DNA from: Alphaproteobacteria bacterium
GTDB taxonomy: Bacteria > Myxococcota_A > UBA796 > CAJQPC01
DNA length: 64,000 nt
Direction: 5' to 3'
Assembly: GCA_020632795.1 (NCBI GenBank)
Contig: JACKEV010000015.1
Location: forward strand, 310,001 to 374,000
The notes beneath the pieces were generated by a model. The model had not been told where the DNA came from and made no database searches. It saw only the letters and a list, made by a program, of their open reading frames with translations. The position numbers were made by a program, and so were the translations under genes. Numbering within the stretch: position 1 is the stretch's first letter; each line of letters starts with the position of its first letter. Shown here one piece after another: positions 32,621 to 41,146 of this stretch.

Positions 32621-33282
32621 GGGGGCTCCTCCAGCACATAGCCCAGGCCCCGCCGGGTGCGGATGAGGCCGGGGTCCAGCTTGCGGCGCAGCGCGGAGAT
32701 GTGGACCTCGATGACGTTGTCGCCGGGCTCGCTGTCCCAGGACCAGGCGGCCTGGGCGAGCTGCCCCTTGGAGAGCACCCGCCCCCGGCGCCGGACCAGC
32801 ACCTCCAGGAGCTGGTACTCCTTGGGCGTCAGGGCGACCTCGGCGCCGGCCCAGGTCACCCGCTGGGTGGCGGGGTCCAGGGTGAGCGGCCCGACCTCGA
32901 AGCGGGGCGCGCTGTGCCCGGCGGAGCGGCGCAGCAGGGCGCGGATGCGGGCCAGCAGCTCCTCGAAGGCGAAGGGCTTGGTGAGGTAGTCGTCCGCCCC
33001 GGCGTCCAGCCCGGCCACCACATCCGCGGCGCTGTCCCGGGCGGTGAGCATGAGGATCGGCGTCTGCGCGCCCCCCCGACGCAGGCGGCGGCAGAGCGCG
33101 TCGCCGGAGGTCCCCGGCAGCATACGGTCGAGCAGGATCAGCTCGTAGTCGCCCCCCCGGGCCAGGGTCAGCCCGTCGTCGCCGTCCGCGGCGAGGTCCA
33201 CGACGTGCCGCTCGTCCTCCAGGCCCAGGCGGAGGGCCTCCGCGAGCTGGGGCTCGTCCTCGACGATCAGGATGCGCGCCAT
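32617..33282 (-). CDS. OmpR/PhoB-family response regulator
   Basis: A 221-residue transcription factor. The receiver domain starts MARILIVEDEPQLAEALRLG; the phosphorylated Asp lies in ELILLDRMLPG, and LTARDSAADVVAGLDAGADD and YLTKPF supply the conserved Thr and Lys. The C-terminal winged helix (LTPKEYQLLEVLVRRRGRVL, WDSEPGDNVIEVHISALRRK, IRTRRGLGYVLE) is of the OmpR class. The ATG at 33282 is preferred because it gives the standard N-terminus. A direct-repeat box, CTGAAG-N5-CTGAAG, lies 23 bp upstream, which fits autoregulation. The partner kinase is downstream and coupled. Confidence 0.93.
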   Translation of the reverse strand: MARILIVEDEPQLAEALRLGLEDERHVVDLAADGDDGLTLARGGDYELILLDRMLPGTSGDALCRRLRRGGAQTPILMLTARDSAADVVAGLDAGADDYLTKPFAFEELLARIRALLRRSAGHSAPRFEVGPLTLDPATQRVTWAGAEVALTPKEYQLLEVLVRRRGRVLSKGQLAQAAWSWDSEPGDNVIEVHISALRRKLDPGLIRTRRGLGYVLEEPP

Positions 33283-33304
33283 CCAGGGAGTGTACGACGC
33301 CACC

Positions 33305-33321
33305 CTGAAGGGAGGCTGAAG
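33305..33321 (-). promoter_or_regulatory. Direct-repeat box CTGAAG-N5-CTGAAG
   Basis: Two CTGAAG hexamers repeat with an 11-bp period between the divergent response-regulator gene and the FHA gene. It is the inverse of the box at 30887-30903. The placement fits binding by the OmpR-type regulator for autoregulation and perhaps control of the FHA/kinase genes. Confidence 0.5.
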
Positions 33322-33344
33322 CCCGCTCGTGGGATACTGCGGGC

Positions 33345-34262
33345 ATGGCGCAGCTCCACCAGCCCGGCACCGAGGTCCGCCACCGGCTCGCCGGAGAGCA
33401 CACCATCGGCCGCTCCCGCGCCTGCCTGCTGCAGCTCGACGACCCCCGGGCCTCGGGGCACCACGCCGTGGTGCGCTGGACCGGGAGCGACTGGGAGCTG
33501 CGCGACCTGGGCAGCCGCAACGGCACCTGGGTCGACGGGCAGCGGCTGGAGGCCGGGCAGCGGCAGCTCCTCCAGCAGGGCGCCCGCCTGGCCTTCGGGG
33601 ACAGCGCGCGGGTGTGGGTCCTGGAGGACGCCGCGCCCCCCGAGCTGATGGCCCGCGCCGAGGACGGCCGCTGGATCGTCGCCGAGGACGGGCTGCTGGC
33701 CCTGCCCGACGCCGCCGCGCCCGAGGTCGTGGTGTACGGCGACGACGAGGGCCGCTGGGTCGTGGAGCAGGGCGACGCCGCGCGCGCCCTCGACGCCGCG
33801 CGCACCGTGGAGGCCGGCGGCGCGCTGTGGCAGGTCCACCCCCCCTCCCTGCTGCCCCGCACCCGCACCGTCTCCCACACCATGCCCCTCGTCCTGGAGG
33901 CGCTCACCCTGGTCTTCCGGGTCAGCCAGGACGAGGAGCACGTCGAGCTGGAGCTGCGCGGGGCCGGCGAGCCGGTGCGCGTCCCGCACCGCGCCCAGCA
34001 CTACCTCCTGCTGACCCTGGCCCGCGCCCGCGAGGCCGACGCTGCCGACGGCGACCCACCCTCGGAGCAGGGCTGGCGCTACCGCGACGACCTCTGCCAG
34101 GGCCTGCGCATCCCGGAGAGCCAGTTCAACGTCTCCATCTTCCGGGCGCGACAGCACCTGACGAAGGCGGGGATCGTCGGGGCGAAGGCCGTCATCCAGC
34201 GGCGCCTGGGGGCCGACCAGCTCCGCCTTGGGGTCGAGCGCTTCGCCGTCGAGCCGCTGTAG
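33345..34262 (+). CDS. FHA-domain protein with C-terminal winged-helix-like region
   Basis: A 305-residue cytoplasmic protein. Residues 10-95 form an FHA domain that binds phosphothreonine: HTIGRSRACLLQLDDPRASG (with the Gly-Arg and Ser), HHAVVR and LRDLGSRNGTWVDGQRLEAG. Residues 110-190 are beta-rich and unassigned. The last 100 residues (VPHRAQHYLLLTLARARE, WRYRDDLCQGLRIPESQFNV, IFRARQHLTKAGIVGA) resemble a winged helix of transcriptional activators. The gene directly precedes and is coupled (TAGTG) to a Ser/Thr kinase gene, so its FHA domain is likely phospho-regulated by that kinase. A role in transcription is inferred. Confidence 0.85.
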   Translation: MAQLHQPGTEVRHRLAGEHTIGRSRACLLQLDDPRASGHHAVVRWTGSDWELRDLGSRNGTWVDGQRLEAGQRQLLQQGARLAFGDSARVWVLEDAAPPELMARAEDGRWIVAEDGLLALPDAAAPEVVVYGDDEGRWVVEQGDAARALDAARTVEAGGALWQVHPPSLLPRTRTVSHTMPLVLEALTLVFRVSQDEEHVELELRGAGEPVRVPHRAQHYLLLTLARAREADAADGDPPSEQGWRYRDDLCQGLRIPESQFNVSIFRARQHLTKAGIVGAKAVIQRRLGADQLRLGVERFAVEPL

Positions 34263-36691
34263 TGCCCGACGCGCCCACCGTCGCGACGCTGTGGACGATG
34301 ACCGACCCGGGCGGACCCGTCGACGATCCCGTCGGGGAGCCCATCTCGGACGAACAGCGCTACGTGGAGCGCGGCCTGCTGGGGCGCGGCGGCATGGGCG
34401 AGGTCTGGCGGGTCCACGACCGCGTGCTCAGCCGCGACCTCGTCCGAAAGGCCCTGCGCGAGGACCTCGCCGCCGACCCCAACGCGGTGCGCCGCTTCAC
34501 CAACGAGGCCCGCGTCACCGCCCACCTCCAGCACCCCGGGGTGGTGCCGGTCTACGACATCGGCGCCCTGCCCGACGGGCGCCCGTTCTACACGATGCAG
34601 GAGGTGCGCGGCCCCCGCCTGGGCGAGGTGCTCAGGGAGGCCGGGTGGACGCAGCGCCGGCTCGTCGACGCGGTGCGCCGGGTGGCCGAGGTGCTCGGCC
34701 TGGCCCACGCGCGGGGCATCCTGCACCGGGACGTCAAGCCGAGCAACGTGATGGTCGGCGAGTTCGGCTCGGTCATCGTGCTGGACTGGGGCATCGCGCG
34801 GGCCACGCCCCCGGTGGGGACCGAGGTCTTCCCCAGACAGGTGGTGGGCACCGGGCCCTACATCGCCCCGGAGATGGCCCGGGGGGAGTTCGACGCGGTC
34901 GGGCCGTGGAGCGACGTCTTCCAGCTCGGGGGGCTGCTGCACGAGGTGCTGACCGGGCGCCCGCCCCGCGCCGGGCCCCCCGCCGAGGTGCTGCACCGGG
35001 CCGGCCGCCAGCCCGTGCCCCCCCTGGAGCCCCCCGTCGATCCGGAGCTGGCCGCGATCTGCGCCCAGGCCCTCGCCTTCGAGCCTGCGGCCCGCCACCC
35101 CGAGGCCGGCGCCTTCGCCGAGGCCCTGGCCGGCTGGCTGGACGGCGTCGATCGCCGGGAGCGCGCCTTGGCCGTCGTCGAGGAGGCCCGCGCCCACGGG
35201 GCCCGCGCCCTCGCCCTCCAGGGGCAGGCCGCCGCCCTGCGCGACGAGGCCACCGAGGCCCTCCGCGACGTGCGCAGCTACGACCCCGACACCCTCAAGC
35301 GCCCCGGCTGGGCCCGGGAGGACCGCGCCAGCGCCCTGGAGGCCGAGGCCGACCTCGCCGACGACGACCAGGAGCAGGCCCTGCAGGCCGCCCTGCGCGT
35401 CGACCCCCACCTGCCCGAGGCCCACGACGCCCTCGCCGCGCTCTACCGGGACCGCCACGCCGCCGCCGAGCAGGCCGGCGACCTGCTGAGCGCCGCCCGC
35501 CTGGAGCAGCGCCTCCGGGCCCACGACCGCGGCGCCCACGCGGACTACCTGCGGGGCGAGGGCACCGTGAGCCTCGTCACCGACCCGCCGGGGGCCGCCG
35601 TCGACCTCTACCGGTACGAGGCCGTCGACCGCCGTCTCACCCCCACCTTCGTCCGGCGCCTGGGCCCCACCCCCCTCGCCGAGGTCCCCCTCCCCCAGGG
35701 CAGCTACCTCCTCGTCCTGCGCCACCCCGGGCGCGCCGAGGTCCGCTACCCGGTCCGGGTCGCGCGGCAGGGCCGCTGGTCCGGGGTCGCCCCAGGGGAC
35801 GCCGCGCCCACGCCCGTGCTCCTGCCCCCGGCCGACGCGCTCTCCGCCGACGAGGTCTGTGTGCCCGGCGGCTTCTTCCTCTCCGGGGGCGACGCCGACG
35901 CGGGCGACGGGCTGCCGCAGCGCCGCATCTGGGTGGACGGCTTCGCCATCGGGCGCCACCCGGTGACCCACCGCGACTACCTCGCCTTCCTGAACGCCCT
36001 GGTCGCCGCCGGGCGGCGGTCGGACGCCGAGCGCTTCGCCCCCGACCAGGGGGAGCAGGCCGACGAGGTGGAGCAGCGGCGATACGGTCGCCGCCCCGAC
36101 GGCGGCTTCACCCTCCACCAGCCCGGCGTCGTGGAGCCCTGGACCGAGGACATGCCCGTGGTGGGGGTGGACTGGTGGGCGGCGCGGGCGTACTGCGCCT
36201 GGCGCGCCGAGCGGGACGGCCTGCCCTGGCGCCTGCCCCACGCCCTGGAGTGGGAGAAGGCCGCCCGGGGCGTCGACGGGCGCGCCTTCCCCTGGGGGTC
36301 GTTCCTCGAGCCCACCTGGGCCTGCATCGTGGACGCCTTCGAGCGGCGGCCCCGGCCCGTGCCCGTCTCGGCCTTCCCCCTGGACGAGAGCCCCTACGGC
36401 GTGCGCGGCCTGGTGGGCAACGTGCGGGACCTCTGCCTCGACCCCTACCGCCGCGACGGGCCCGACGTGGGCGAGCGGCTGCGCGACCCGCTCGCCCACG
36501 AGGTCCTGGACGCGGACACCTGGCGCAACGCCCGGGGCGGCTGCGCGGTGTCCGGGCAGAGCCTGGTGCGCCCGGCCACCCGCCTCGCCGCCCACCCCGA
36601 GCAGCGCTTCACCGCGGTGGGCTTCCGGATCGCCCGCAGCCTCCGGGCTCAGGCTTACTCGGGGTTCTCCGTCAACACCGCGCCCACGTAG
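34262..36691 (+). CDS. Ser/Thr protein kinase fused to formylglycine-generating-enzyme-like domain
   Basis: About 809 residues. The Hanks-type kinase domain occupies residues 35-300: Gly loop GLLGRGGMGEVWRVHD, Lys63, HRDVKPSN with catalytic Asp157, and DWG (Asp175) replacing DFG. A helical TPR/coiled region (300-440) and a PEGA-like sheet (DPPGAAVDLYRYEAVDRRL) follow. Residues 525-805 form an FGE-sulfatase (SUMF1) domain with VCVPGGFFLSGGD, VVGVDWWAARAYCAWRAERD, LPHALEWEKAARG and VGFRIAR. This domain architecture is found in myxobacterial kinases, where the FGE part probably serves binding. The GTG at 34262 overlaps the FHA stop; an ATG at 34298 is possible. The 3' end overlaps the caspase gene's 3' end by 37 bp. 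Confidence 0.88.
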   Translation: MPDAPTVATLWTMTDPGGPVDDPVGEPISDEQRYVERGLLGRGGMGEVWRVHDRVLSRDLVRKALREDLAADPNAVRRFTNEARVTAHLQHPGVVPVYDIGALPDGRPFYTMQEVRGPRLGEVLREAGWTQRRLVDAVRRVAEVLGLAHARGILHRDVKPSNVMVGEFGSVIVLDWGIARATPPVGTEVFPRQVVGTGPYIAPEMARGEFDAVGPWSDVFQLGGLLHEVLTGRPPRAGPPAEVLHRAGRQPVPPLEPPVDPELAAICAQALAFEPAARHPEAGAFAEALAGWLDGVDRRERALAVVEEARAHGARALALQGQAAALRDEATEALRDVRSYDPDTLKRPGWAREDRASALEAEADLADDDQEQALQAALRVDPHLPEAHDALAALYRDRHAAAEQAGDLLSAARLEQRLRAHDRGAHADYLRGEGTVSLVTDPPGAAVDLYRYEAVDRRLTPTFVRRLGPTPLAEVPLPQGSYLLVLRHPGRAEVRYPVRVARQGRWSGVAPGDAAPTPVLLPPADALSADEVCVPGGFFLSGGDADAGDGLPQRRIWVDGFAIGRHPVTHRDYLAFLNALVAAGRRSDAERFAPDQGEQADEVEQRRYGRRPDGGFTLHQPGVVEPWTEDMPVVGVDWWAARAYCAWRAERDGLPWRLPHALEWEKAARGVDGRAFPWGSFLEPTWACIVDAFERRPRPVPVSAFPLDESPYGVRGLVGNVRDLCLDPYRRDGPDVGERLRDPLAHEVLDADTWRNARGGCAVSGQSLVRPATRLAAHPEQRFTAVGFRIARSLRAQAYSGFSVNTAPT

Positions 36692-38532
36692 GTCACCGAC
36701 CCGCTGCTGAGGTGCTGGAAGAAGATCTCCTCCCCGGGGTCCAGCACGATCTTGTCGAAGGGCCCCATCTTGATGCGCGTGCTCTCATCGACGGGCGCGG
36801 TGCTGAACCGGCGCCACGCGAGGTTCGGGCCCGCCGCGATCAGCGCGCACAGCTCGACCGGGTCCGGCGGGGTCGCCCCCCCCAGCTTGTGGCTGACCTT
36901 GTAGTGCGCGTTGAGGCTCTGGGTGGACGACGAGGTCCCCTGGAAGTTCTTCGCGCCGTACACCCAGGTCTTGCCGGCGGGCTGGCTGAGGTTGAGCGCG
37001 CTGAGCCAGCCGCCGAAGCCGGTCGCGGAGCCCGGCGGACGCACGAGCTTGAATGAGCTGGCAGGGAAGGGCGTCCCTGAGGTCCAGATCCAGTACTCCT
37101 TGCCCTCGCTCCAGGTCACGCTGTTCACGGTGATGGTGTCCTTGACCACCACCAGCCAGCCCAGGGCCGACCCCGTGGGCGGCACGATCTGGTAGATGTG
37201 CCCGGAGGTCCCCGCGCTGATCTCCTCGCGGACGCGGACCGGCTCCAGGCGCTCCTCCACCGGCAGGGGCTGGCCGTCCGGCCCGGTGGGGTACCCCCCG
37301 AAGACCTCCCAGCTCCGCTGGGCCTGCTGGGACCACAGGCTGGGCTGCTGCTGGAAGTCCATGAGCTGGAGCAGGCTGTGCACGCGGTCGTTGAGCTGCT
37401 CGTAGCTCATGTCGAAGCTGCGGCCCCGCTCGGAGATCTTCACCGCCGTCTGGCTCAGCAGGCTGACCGCCGCCCAGGTGAACGCGCCGTGCCAGCGGTT
37501 GTCGAACACCGCCAGGTTGCTGGACTGCCCCATGCCGCAGGACGCCTGCAGGACGATGTTGCCGTGGGCCAGCGGGATGCCCGCGCGGTGGTAGTAGGCG
37601 TGCCGGGCGCGGCCCTCGCTCTCCTGGAGGCAGGTCTCCAGCAGGATGTGGACCTGGTTCTGCTCGGGCACGTCGCGCAGGGCCTGGTAGAAGGCCTTGT
37701 TGAAGGAGATGAGGTTGCGCAGCTCGTCGACGTCCGCGAGGGGATCGCCGTGCAGCACGGACTCGACCAGGGCCTCGGTGACGCCGATGTGGGGCAGCCA
37801 GGTCATGGCCCGCTGGACCAGCGCGCGGCGGCTCATCGAGTCGTCGCCCAGGTTGCCGACGTCGTCCATGAACTTGGTGACCCCGGCGCGCGAGGGCGTC
37901 ACCCCGAGCTGGCGGGCGCAGTCCTTCACCCAGCCGGCCGGGCGCCGATGGAGCTGCTCGGGGTCGGTGAGCATGAGGTCCACCAGGCCCTTGACCAGCC
38001 GGGGGTCGCTGCCCACGACCTCGTCCAGCCCGCTCAGGATCGCCGAGGCCAGGATGTAGCGGTCGATGACCTGGTCGTCGGTGACGTCGAGGGGCGAGGT
38101 GCAGGTGGCCGGGGCGCGGTGGGTGTCCGAGGGGCACAGGCAGGGGTGGCCCGCCTGGGTGAAGATGCTGTGGCCGGAGAAGTAGAGGATGCCCTGCGCG
38201 CCGGGGGCCTCCAGCTTCTCGGCGAGCCAGGCCAGGCCGTCCAGGATGCCCTGCTTCGTCGCGGGCCCGAAGGTGGCGTTGGCCATGTTCATGTTCTGGG
38301 CCGGGTCGCGCCCCATCGCGACCGCCGCGAAGTCGTTGGGGTCGGCGATGGGGTCGGTGAGCACCCGGATGTTCCGGGCGGGCACGTCCATCATGCGGGT
38401 CAGCATGGCCATCGAGCGCACGTCGTTGAGGGCACCCGCCAGCTCGCTCTCCTGGGGGGGCTGGCCGGTGCTGCGGGCGAGCCGGCTGTAGTCGCGCACG
38501 CCGATCAGCAGCGCGTAGGTGGGGATGGGCAT
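36655..38532 (-). CDS. Caspase-like (C14) peptidase with C-terminal beta-rich domain
   Basis: A 625-residue protein starting MPIPTYALLIGVRDYSRLA, typical of prokaryotic caspase-like peptidases. The catalytic His is His121 in GILYFSGHSIF; the likely Cys is Cys301 in VHILLETCLQES, followed by the beta strand NIVLQASCGMGQSSN and HGAFTWAAVSLLS, in family order. About 140 residues inserted between His and Cys are unusual and helical. The C-terminal 220 residues (HIYQIVPPTGSALGWLVVVK, KEYWIWTSGTPF) are unknown, probably beta-rich. The ATG follows GGAG by six bases. It is convergent with the kinase/FGE gene. It may act in programmed responses or protein processing; substrate unknown. Confidence 0.8.
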   Translation of the reverse strand: MPIPTYALLIGVRDYSRLARSTGQPPQESELAGALNDVRSMAMLTRMMDVPARNIRVLTDPIADPNDFAAVAMGRDPAQNMNMANATFGPATKQGILDGLAWLAEKLEAPGAQGILYFSGHSIFTQAGHPCLCPSDTHRAPATCTSPLDVTDDQVIDRYILASAILSGLDEVVGSDPRLVKGLVDLMLTDPEQLHRRPAGWVKDCARQLGVTPSRAGVTKFMDDVGNLGDDSMSRRALVQRAMTWLPHIGVTEALVESVLHGDPLADVDELRNLISFNKAFYQALRDVPEQNQVHILLETCLQESEGRARHAYYHRAGIPLAHGNIVLQASCGMGQSSNLAVFDNRWHGAFTWAAVSLLSQTAVKISERGRSFDMSYEQLNDRVHSLLQLMDFQQQPSLWSQQAQRSWEVFGGYPTGPDGQPLPVEERLEPVRVREEISAGTSGHIYQIVPPTGSALGWLVVVKDTITVNSVTWSEGKEYWIWTSGTPFPASSFKLVRPPGSATGFGGWLSALNLSQPAGKTWVYGAKNFQGTSSSTQSLNAHYKVSHKLGGATPPDPVELCALIAAGPNLAWRRFSTAPVDESTRIKMGPFDKIVLDPGEEIFFQHLSSGSVTYVGAVLTENPE

Positions 38533-38577
38533 CGTGAACTCCACTTCCTGGGGGTCAGGGGGGATTCTGCAACACGA

Positions 38578-38609
38578 GGACCCCGGCGGGAAGGCGCCCG
38601 CCGGGGTCC
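38578..38609 (-). terminator. Strong hairpin between lipoprotein and caspase genes
   Basis: A perfect 13-bp GC stem (GGACCCCGGCGGG and its complement) with a six-base loop lies 20 bp after the stop of the lipoprotein gene at 38629 and 46 bp before the caspase gene start. There is no strong T-run, so it may act as a rho-independent pause or mRNA-stabilising hairpin. Confidence 0.6.
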
Positions 38610-38628
38610 GTCGCGCCGGGTGGGCGGC

Positions 38629-39510
38629 TCAGCGGTCGCAGTCCTCGATGGTCAGGCTGCCGCCGCTGTTCACGTAGAGCTGGCAGCCAGCCGTCGTGGC
38701 GGTGGAGCTGTCCTCGTACTGGCCCAGGATGGCGGGGCGCTCCCAGCTGCAGTCGCCGAGGCAGGTCAGGTAGACGTTGACCAGCTCGCCGTTGCCCCGC
38801 TGGATGTAGGCGTCGATCTCCTGGGCGACCTGGGGCTCGTCGGTGGGCACGCCCCACTGGCCGAAGATCCAGATGGGCTCGGCGGCGTAGGGGTACTCCC
38901 AGATCAGGCTCTCGCCCGGGTCGATGAACAGGGTGCCGCCGCCGGGGCCGTCGGTGTAGAACTCCTGGTCGACCGAGCCCCAGTCGTAGTAGACCTGCCC
39001 CACGTACTCCAGGCCGGTCTCGCCGCGCATGTTGATGAAGCGCAGGCGGGTGTGGTTGGCGGCGACCGGGTTGTCGGTGGAGAGGTCGTCCTCCACGATG
39101 ACCGCGCCGGCCTCGACGGCGGTGGCGAAGGAGTAGTGGGCGTCCTCCTCGACGGTGAACTGGCCCGAGCCCTCGACCTCGGTGTTCAGCACGTTGACCA
39201 GGCGGTAGCTGTGCTCGCCGGCCTCCAGCTCGGCGTAGTCGGTGCTCTGGGAGGTGTAGAGGGTCGCCACTTCGGCGTCGTCCACGAAGATCTGGTAGGC
39301 GAAGCCGTCGGCGACGTTGACGAAGCGCACGAAGCCGGGGTCCAGCTCGGGCTCGTCGCCGGTGTCGTCGGTCAGGCCGGAGTCGTCCGCGACGCCGGAG
39401 TCGTCCGTGATGCCGGAGTCGACGGGATCATCGGAGATGTCGTCGAGGAAGTCACAGGCGCCGAGGGTGGTCGCGGACAGCAGGAAGAAGATGGCGTTGC
39501 GGGGGGTCAT
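38629..39510 (-). CDS. DUF4397-like lipoprotein
   Basis: A 293-residue lipoprotein with signal MTPRNAIFFLLSATTLGAC. An Asp/Ser/Thr-rich linker follows (DDSGVADDSGLTDDTGDEPE), which is common in surface lipoproteins of these bacteria. The rest has two DUF4397-like beta domains: FVRFVNVADGFAYQIFVDDA with YAELEAGEHSYRLVNV, and LRFINMRGETGLEYVGQVYY with GESLIWEYPY. Several late Cys (CLGDCSW, CQLY, EDCDR) may form disulfides. It is probably surface-exposed. It is upstream of the caspase gene on the same strand but a strong hairpin separates them. Ligand unknown. Confidence 0.78.
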   Translation of the reverse strand: MTPRNAIFFLLSATTLGACDFLDDISDDPVDSGITDDSGVADDSGLTDDTGDEPELDPGFVRFVNVADGFAYQIFVDDAEVATLYTSQSTDYAELEAGEHSYRLVNVLNTEVEGSGQFTVEEDAHYSFATAVEAGAVIVEDDLSTDNPVAANHTRLRFINMRGETGLEYVGQVYYDWGSVDQEFYTDGPGGGTLFIDPGESLIWEYPYAAEPIWIFGQWGVPTDEPQVAQEIDAYIQRGNGELVNVYLTCLGDCSWERPAILGQYEDSSTATTAGCQLYVNSGGSLTIEDCDR

Positions 39511-39688
39511 GGTGGTCTCCGTCTTTGGCTGCACGAGGCCGTCCGCCGGGCGCTCAGGCGCCGACGTGGCTCGCAGGGTTCATCGCGGGGCCGGTGTGCT
39601 GTGTCTCCGACCGCGCACTCCTGAAGTACGATGACGCCGCGACGCCCGCCATTACCGGCCGTTACCGGGGCCGGTCGACGGAGACCCC

Positions 39689-41146
39689 GTGACCCAGGAC
39701 GCCCTCCTCATCGTGGACATGCAGCAGGAGTTCCTCTCCCCCGAGGGCTTCTTCAAGCGCCCCGTGCGCGCGAAGCCGCTGCTGGACCCCATCACGGCCC
39801 TGGTGCGCGCCGCGCGGGACCAGGGCCGTCCGGTGGTCTGGATCCGCAGCGTCTACCCCATTCGCGACGCCGCGCCGCCCCCGGTCTGGCCGGCGCGCCT
39901 CCCCGGGCCCCGCTTCGCCGAGGTGCCCATGAACACCGAGCGCCTGGCCAGCGGCCACGCCGGGCGCCCCTGCTGCGCGCCGGGCAGCCCCCTGTGCGAC
40001 CTGCACCCCGCCCTCGCCCCCCTGGTGCAGCCCGACGACCTCGTCATCACCAAGGAGCGCTACTCCGCCTTCACGGACACCGGGCTGGCCGAGCGCCTGC
40101 GCGCGATGGGCGTGGGCCGCGTCCTCCTGTGCGGCCTGGTGGCCAACGTCTGCGTGCGGGCCACCGCCGCCGACGCCTTCTTCCACGGCTTCGAGGTGGT
40201 CGCGGTGTCCGACGGCGTGGGGGCCACCAGCGGGACCCGCCTCAAGGAGGGGCTCTCGGCCATCGAGAAGCACTACGGGGCGCTTCAGGTGAGCCACGAG
40301 GTGCTGACCGCGTGGCGGGCGGACCAGCGGGGGTTGGGCGCGGGGGACAGCGCGGTGCTCTACGGGGTGCTGCCGCCCGCGCTGGACGCCGCGGCCTTCG
40401 CGGCGGTGCGCGACGAGGTAGGCTGGCAGGACATGTTCCACCGGGGCGGCGTGGTCCCCCGCCGGGTCGCCATCCAGGGGGAGATCGTGGACGGCCGCGC
40501 GCCGGTCTACCGCCACCCCGCCGACGCCCAGCCCGAGCTGGTGCCGTTCACCCCCACCGTCGAGCGCCTGCGCCGCCTGGTCGAGGCCCGCATCGGCCAG
40601 CCCCTGAACCACGCCCTCATCCAGCGCTACCTCGACGGCCACGCCAACATCAGCGCCCACGCCGACAAGACCCTGGACATCGCCCGGGGCAGCGCGGTGG
40701 TGAACCTGAGCCTGGGGGCCACCCGCGCGATGGTCCTGGTGGCCAAGGTCAAGGGCCCGGACGGGTCGCGGCACAGCGAGCGCGTGGATCTGCCGCATGG
40801 CTCGGTATTTTTATTAGGTTGGTCAACCAACCAACAATACCAGCACGCCATCCGCCCCGACCGGCGCGAGGCCCAGGAGAAGCGCCCCGACGAGCTGCGG
40901 GACGGCGGCGAGCGCATCAGCCTCACCTTCCGCCACATCACCACCTTCATCGACGCGGACGGTCGTCTGAGCGGCCAGGGGGCCCGCAGCGCCGACGCGC
41001 CCGAGGAGGACCCCCTCGCCCAGGCCGAGCGCATGCTCATCGCCTTCCGGGACGAGAACCGCGACCCCGCCTTCGACTGGGACGCGGCCTACGGCGGCGG
41101 CTTCGACGCGCTGAACTTCGAGATCCTGAGGAGGCCGGATGCCTGA
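39689..41146 (+). CDS. Isochorismatase-like hydrolase fused to AlkB-like 2OG-Fe(II) dioxygenase
   Basis: A 485-residue fusion. Residues 1-210 are an isochorismatase-type cysteine hydrolase: LLIVDMQQEF (Asp), ITKERYSAF (Lys) and GLVANVCVRATA with Cys155. Residues 230-480 resemble AlkB-type dioxygenases: HANISAHADKTLDI gives His324 and Asp326, QHAIRPDRR gives His386, and RISLTFRHI supplies the 2-oxoglutarate-binding Arg. All catalytic residues of both halves are present. The hydrolase family cleaves amide or vinyl ether bonds; the AlkB fold hydroxylates or demethylates, including alkylated bases. Substrate unknown. Codons around 40805-40840 are unusually AT-rich (two TTA Leu). The GST gene overlaps by 8 bp. 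Confidence 0.8.
   Translation: MTQDALLIVDMQQEFLSPEGFFKRPVRAKPLLDPITALVRAARDQGRPVVWIRSVYPIRDAAPPPVWPARLPGPRFAEVPMNTERLASGHAGRPCCAPGSPLCDLHPALAPLVQPDDLVITKERYSAFTDTGLAERLRAMGVGRVLLCGLVANVCVRATAADAFFHGFEVVAVSDGVGATSGTRLKEGLSAIEKHYGALQVSHEVLTAWRADQRGLGAGDSAVLYGVLPPALDAAAFAAVRDEVGWQDMFHRGGVVPRRVAIQGEIVDGRAPVYRHPADAQPELVPFTPTVERLRRLVEARIGQPLNHALIQRYLDGHANISAHADKTLDIARGSAVVNLSLGATRAMVLVAKVKGPDGSRHSERVDLPHGSVFLLGWSTNQQYQHAIRPDRREAQEKRPDELRDGGERISLTFRHITTFIDADGRLSGQGARSADAPEEDPLAQAERMLIAFRDENRDPAFDWDAAYGGGFDALNFEILRRPDA

Noticed and set aside
34079..36595. An 838-codon minus-strand frame opposite the kinase-FGE gene
   Set aside because: It is an antisense shadow without motifs; the sense strand has intact kinase and FGE motifs.
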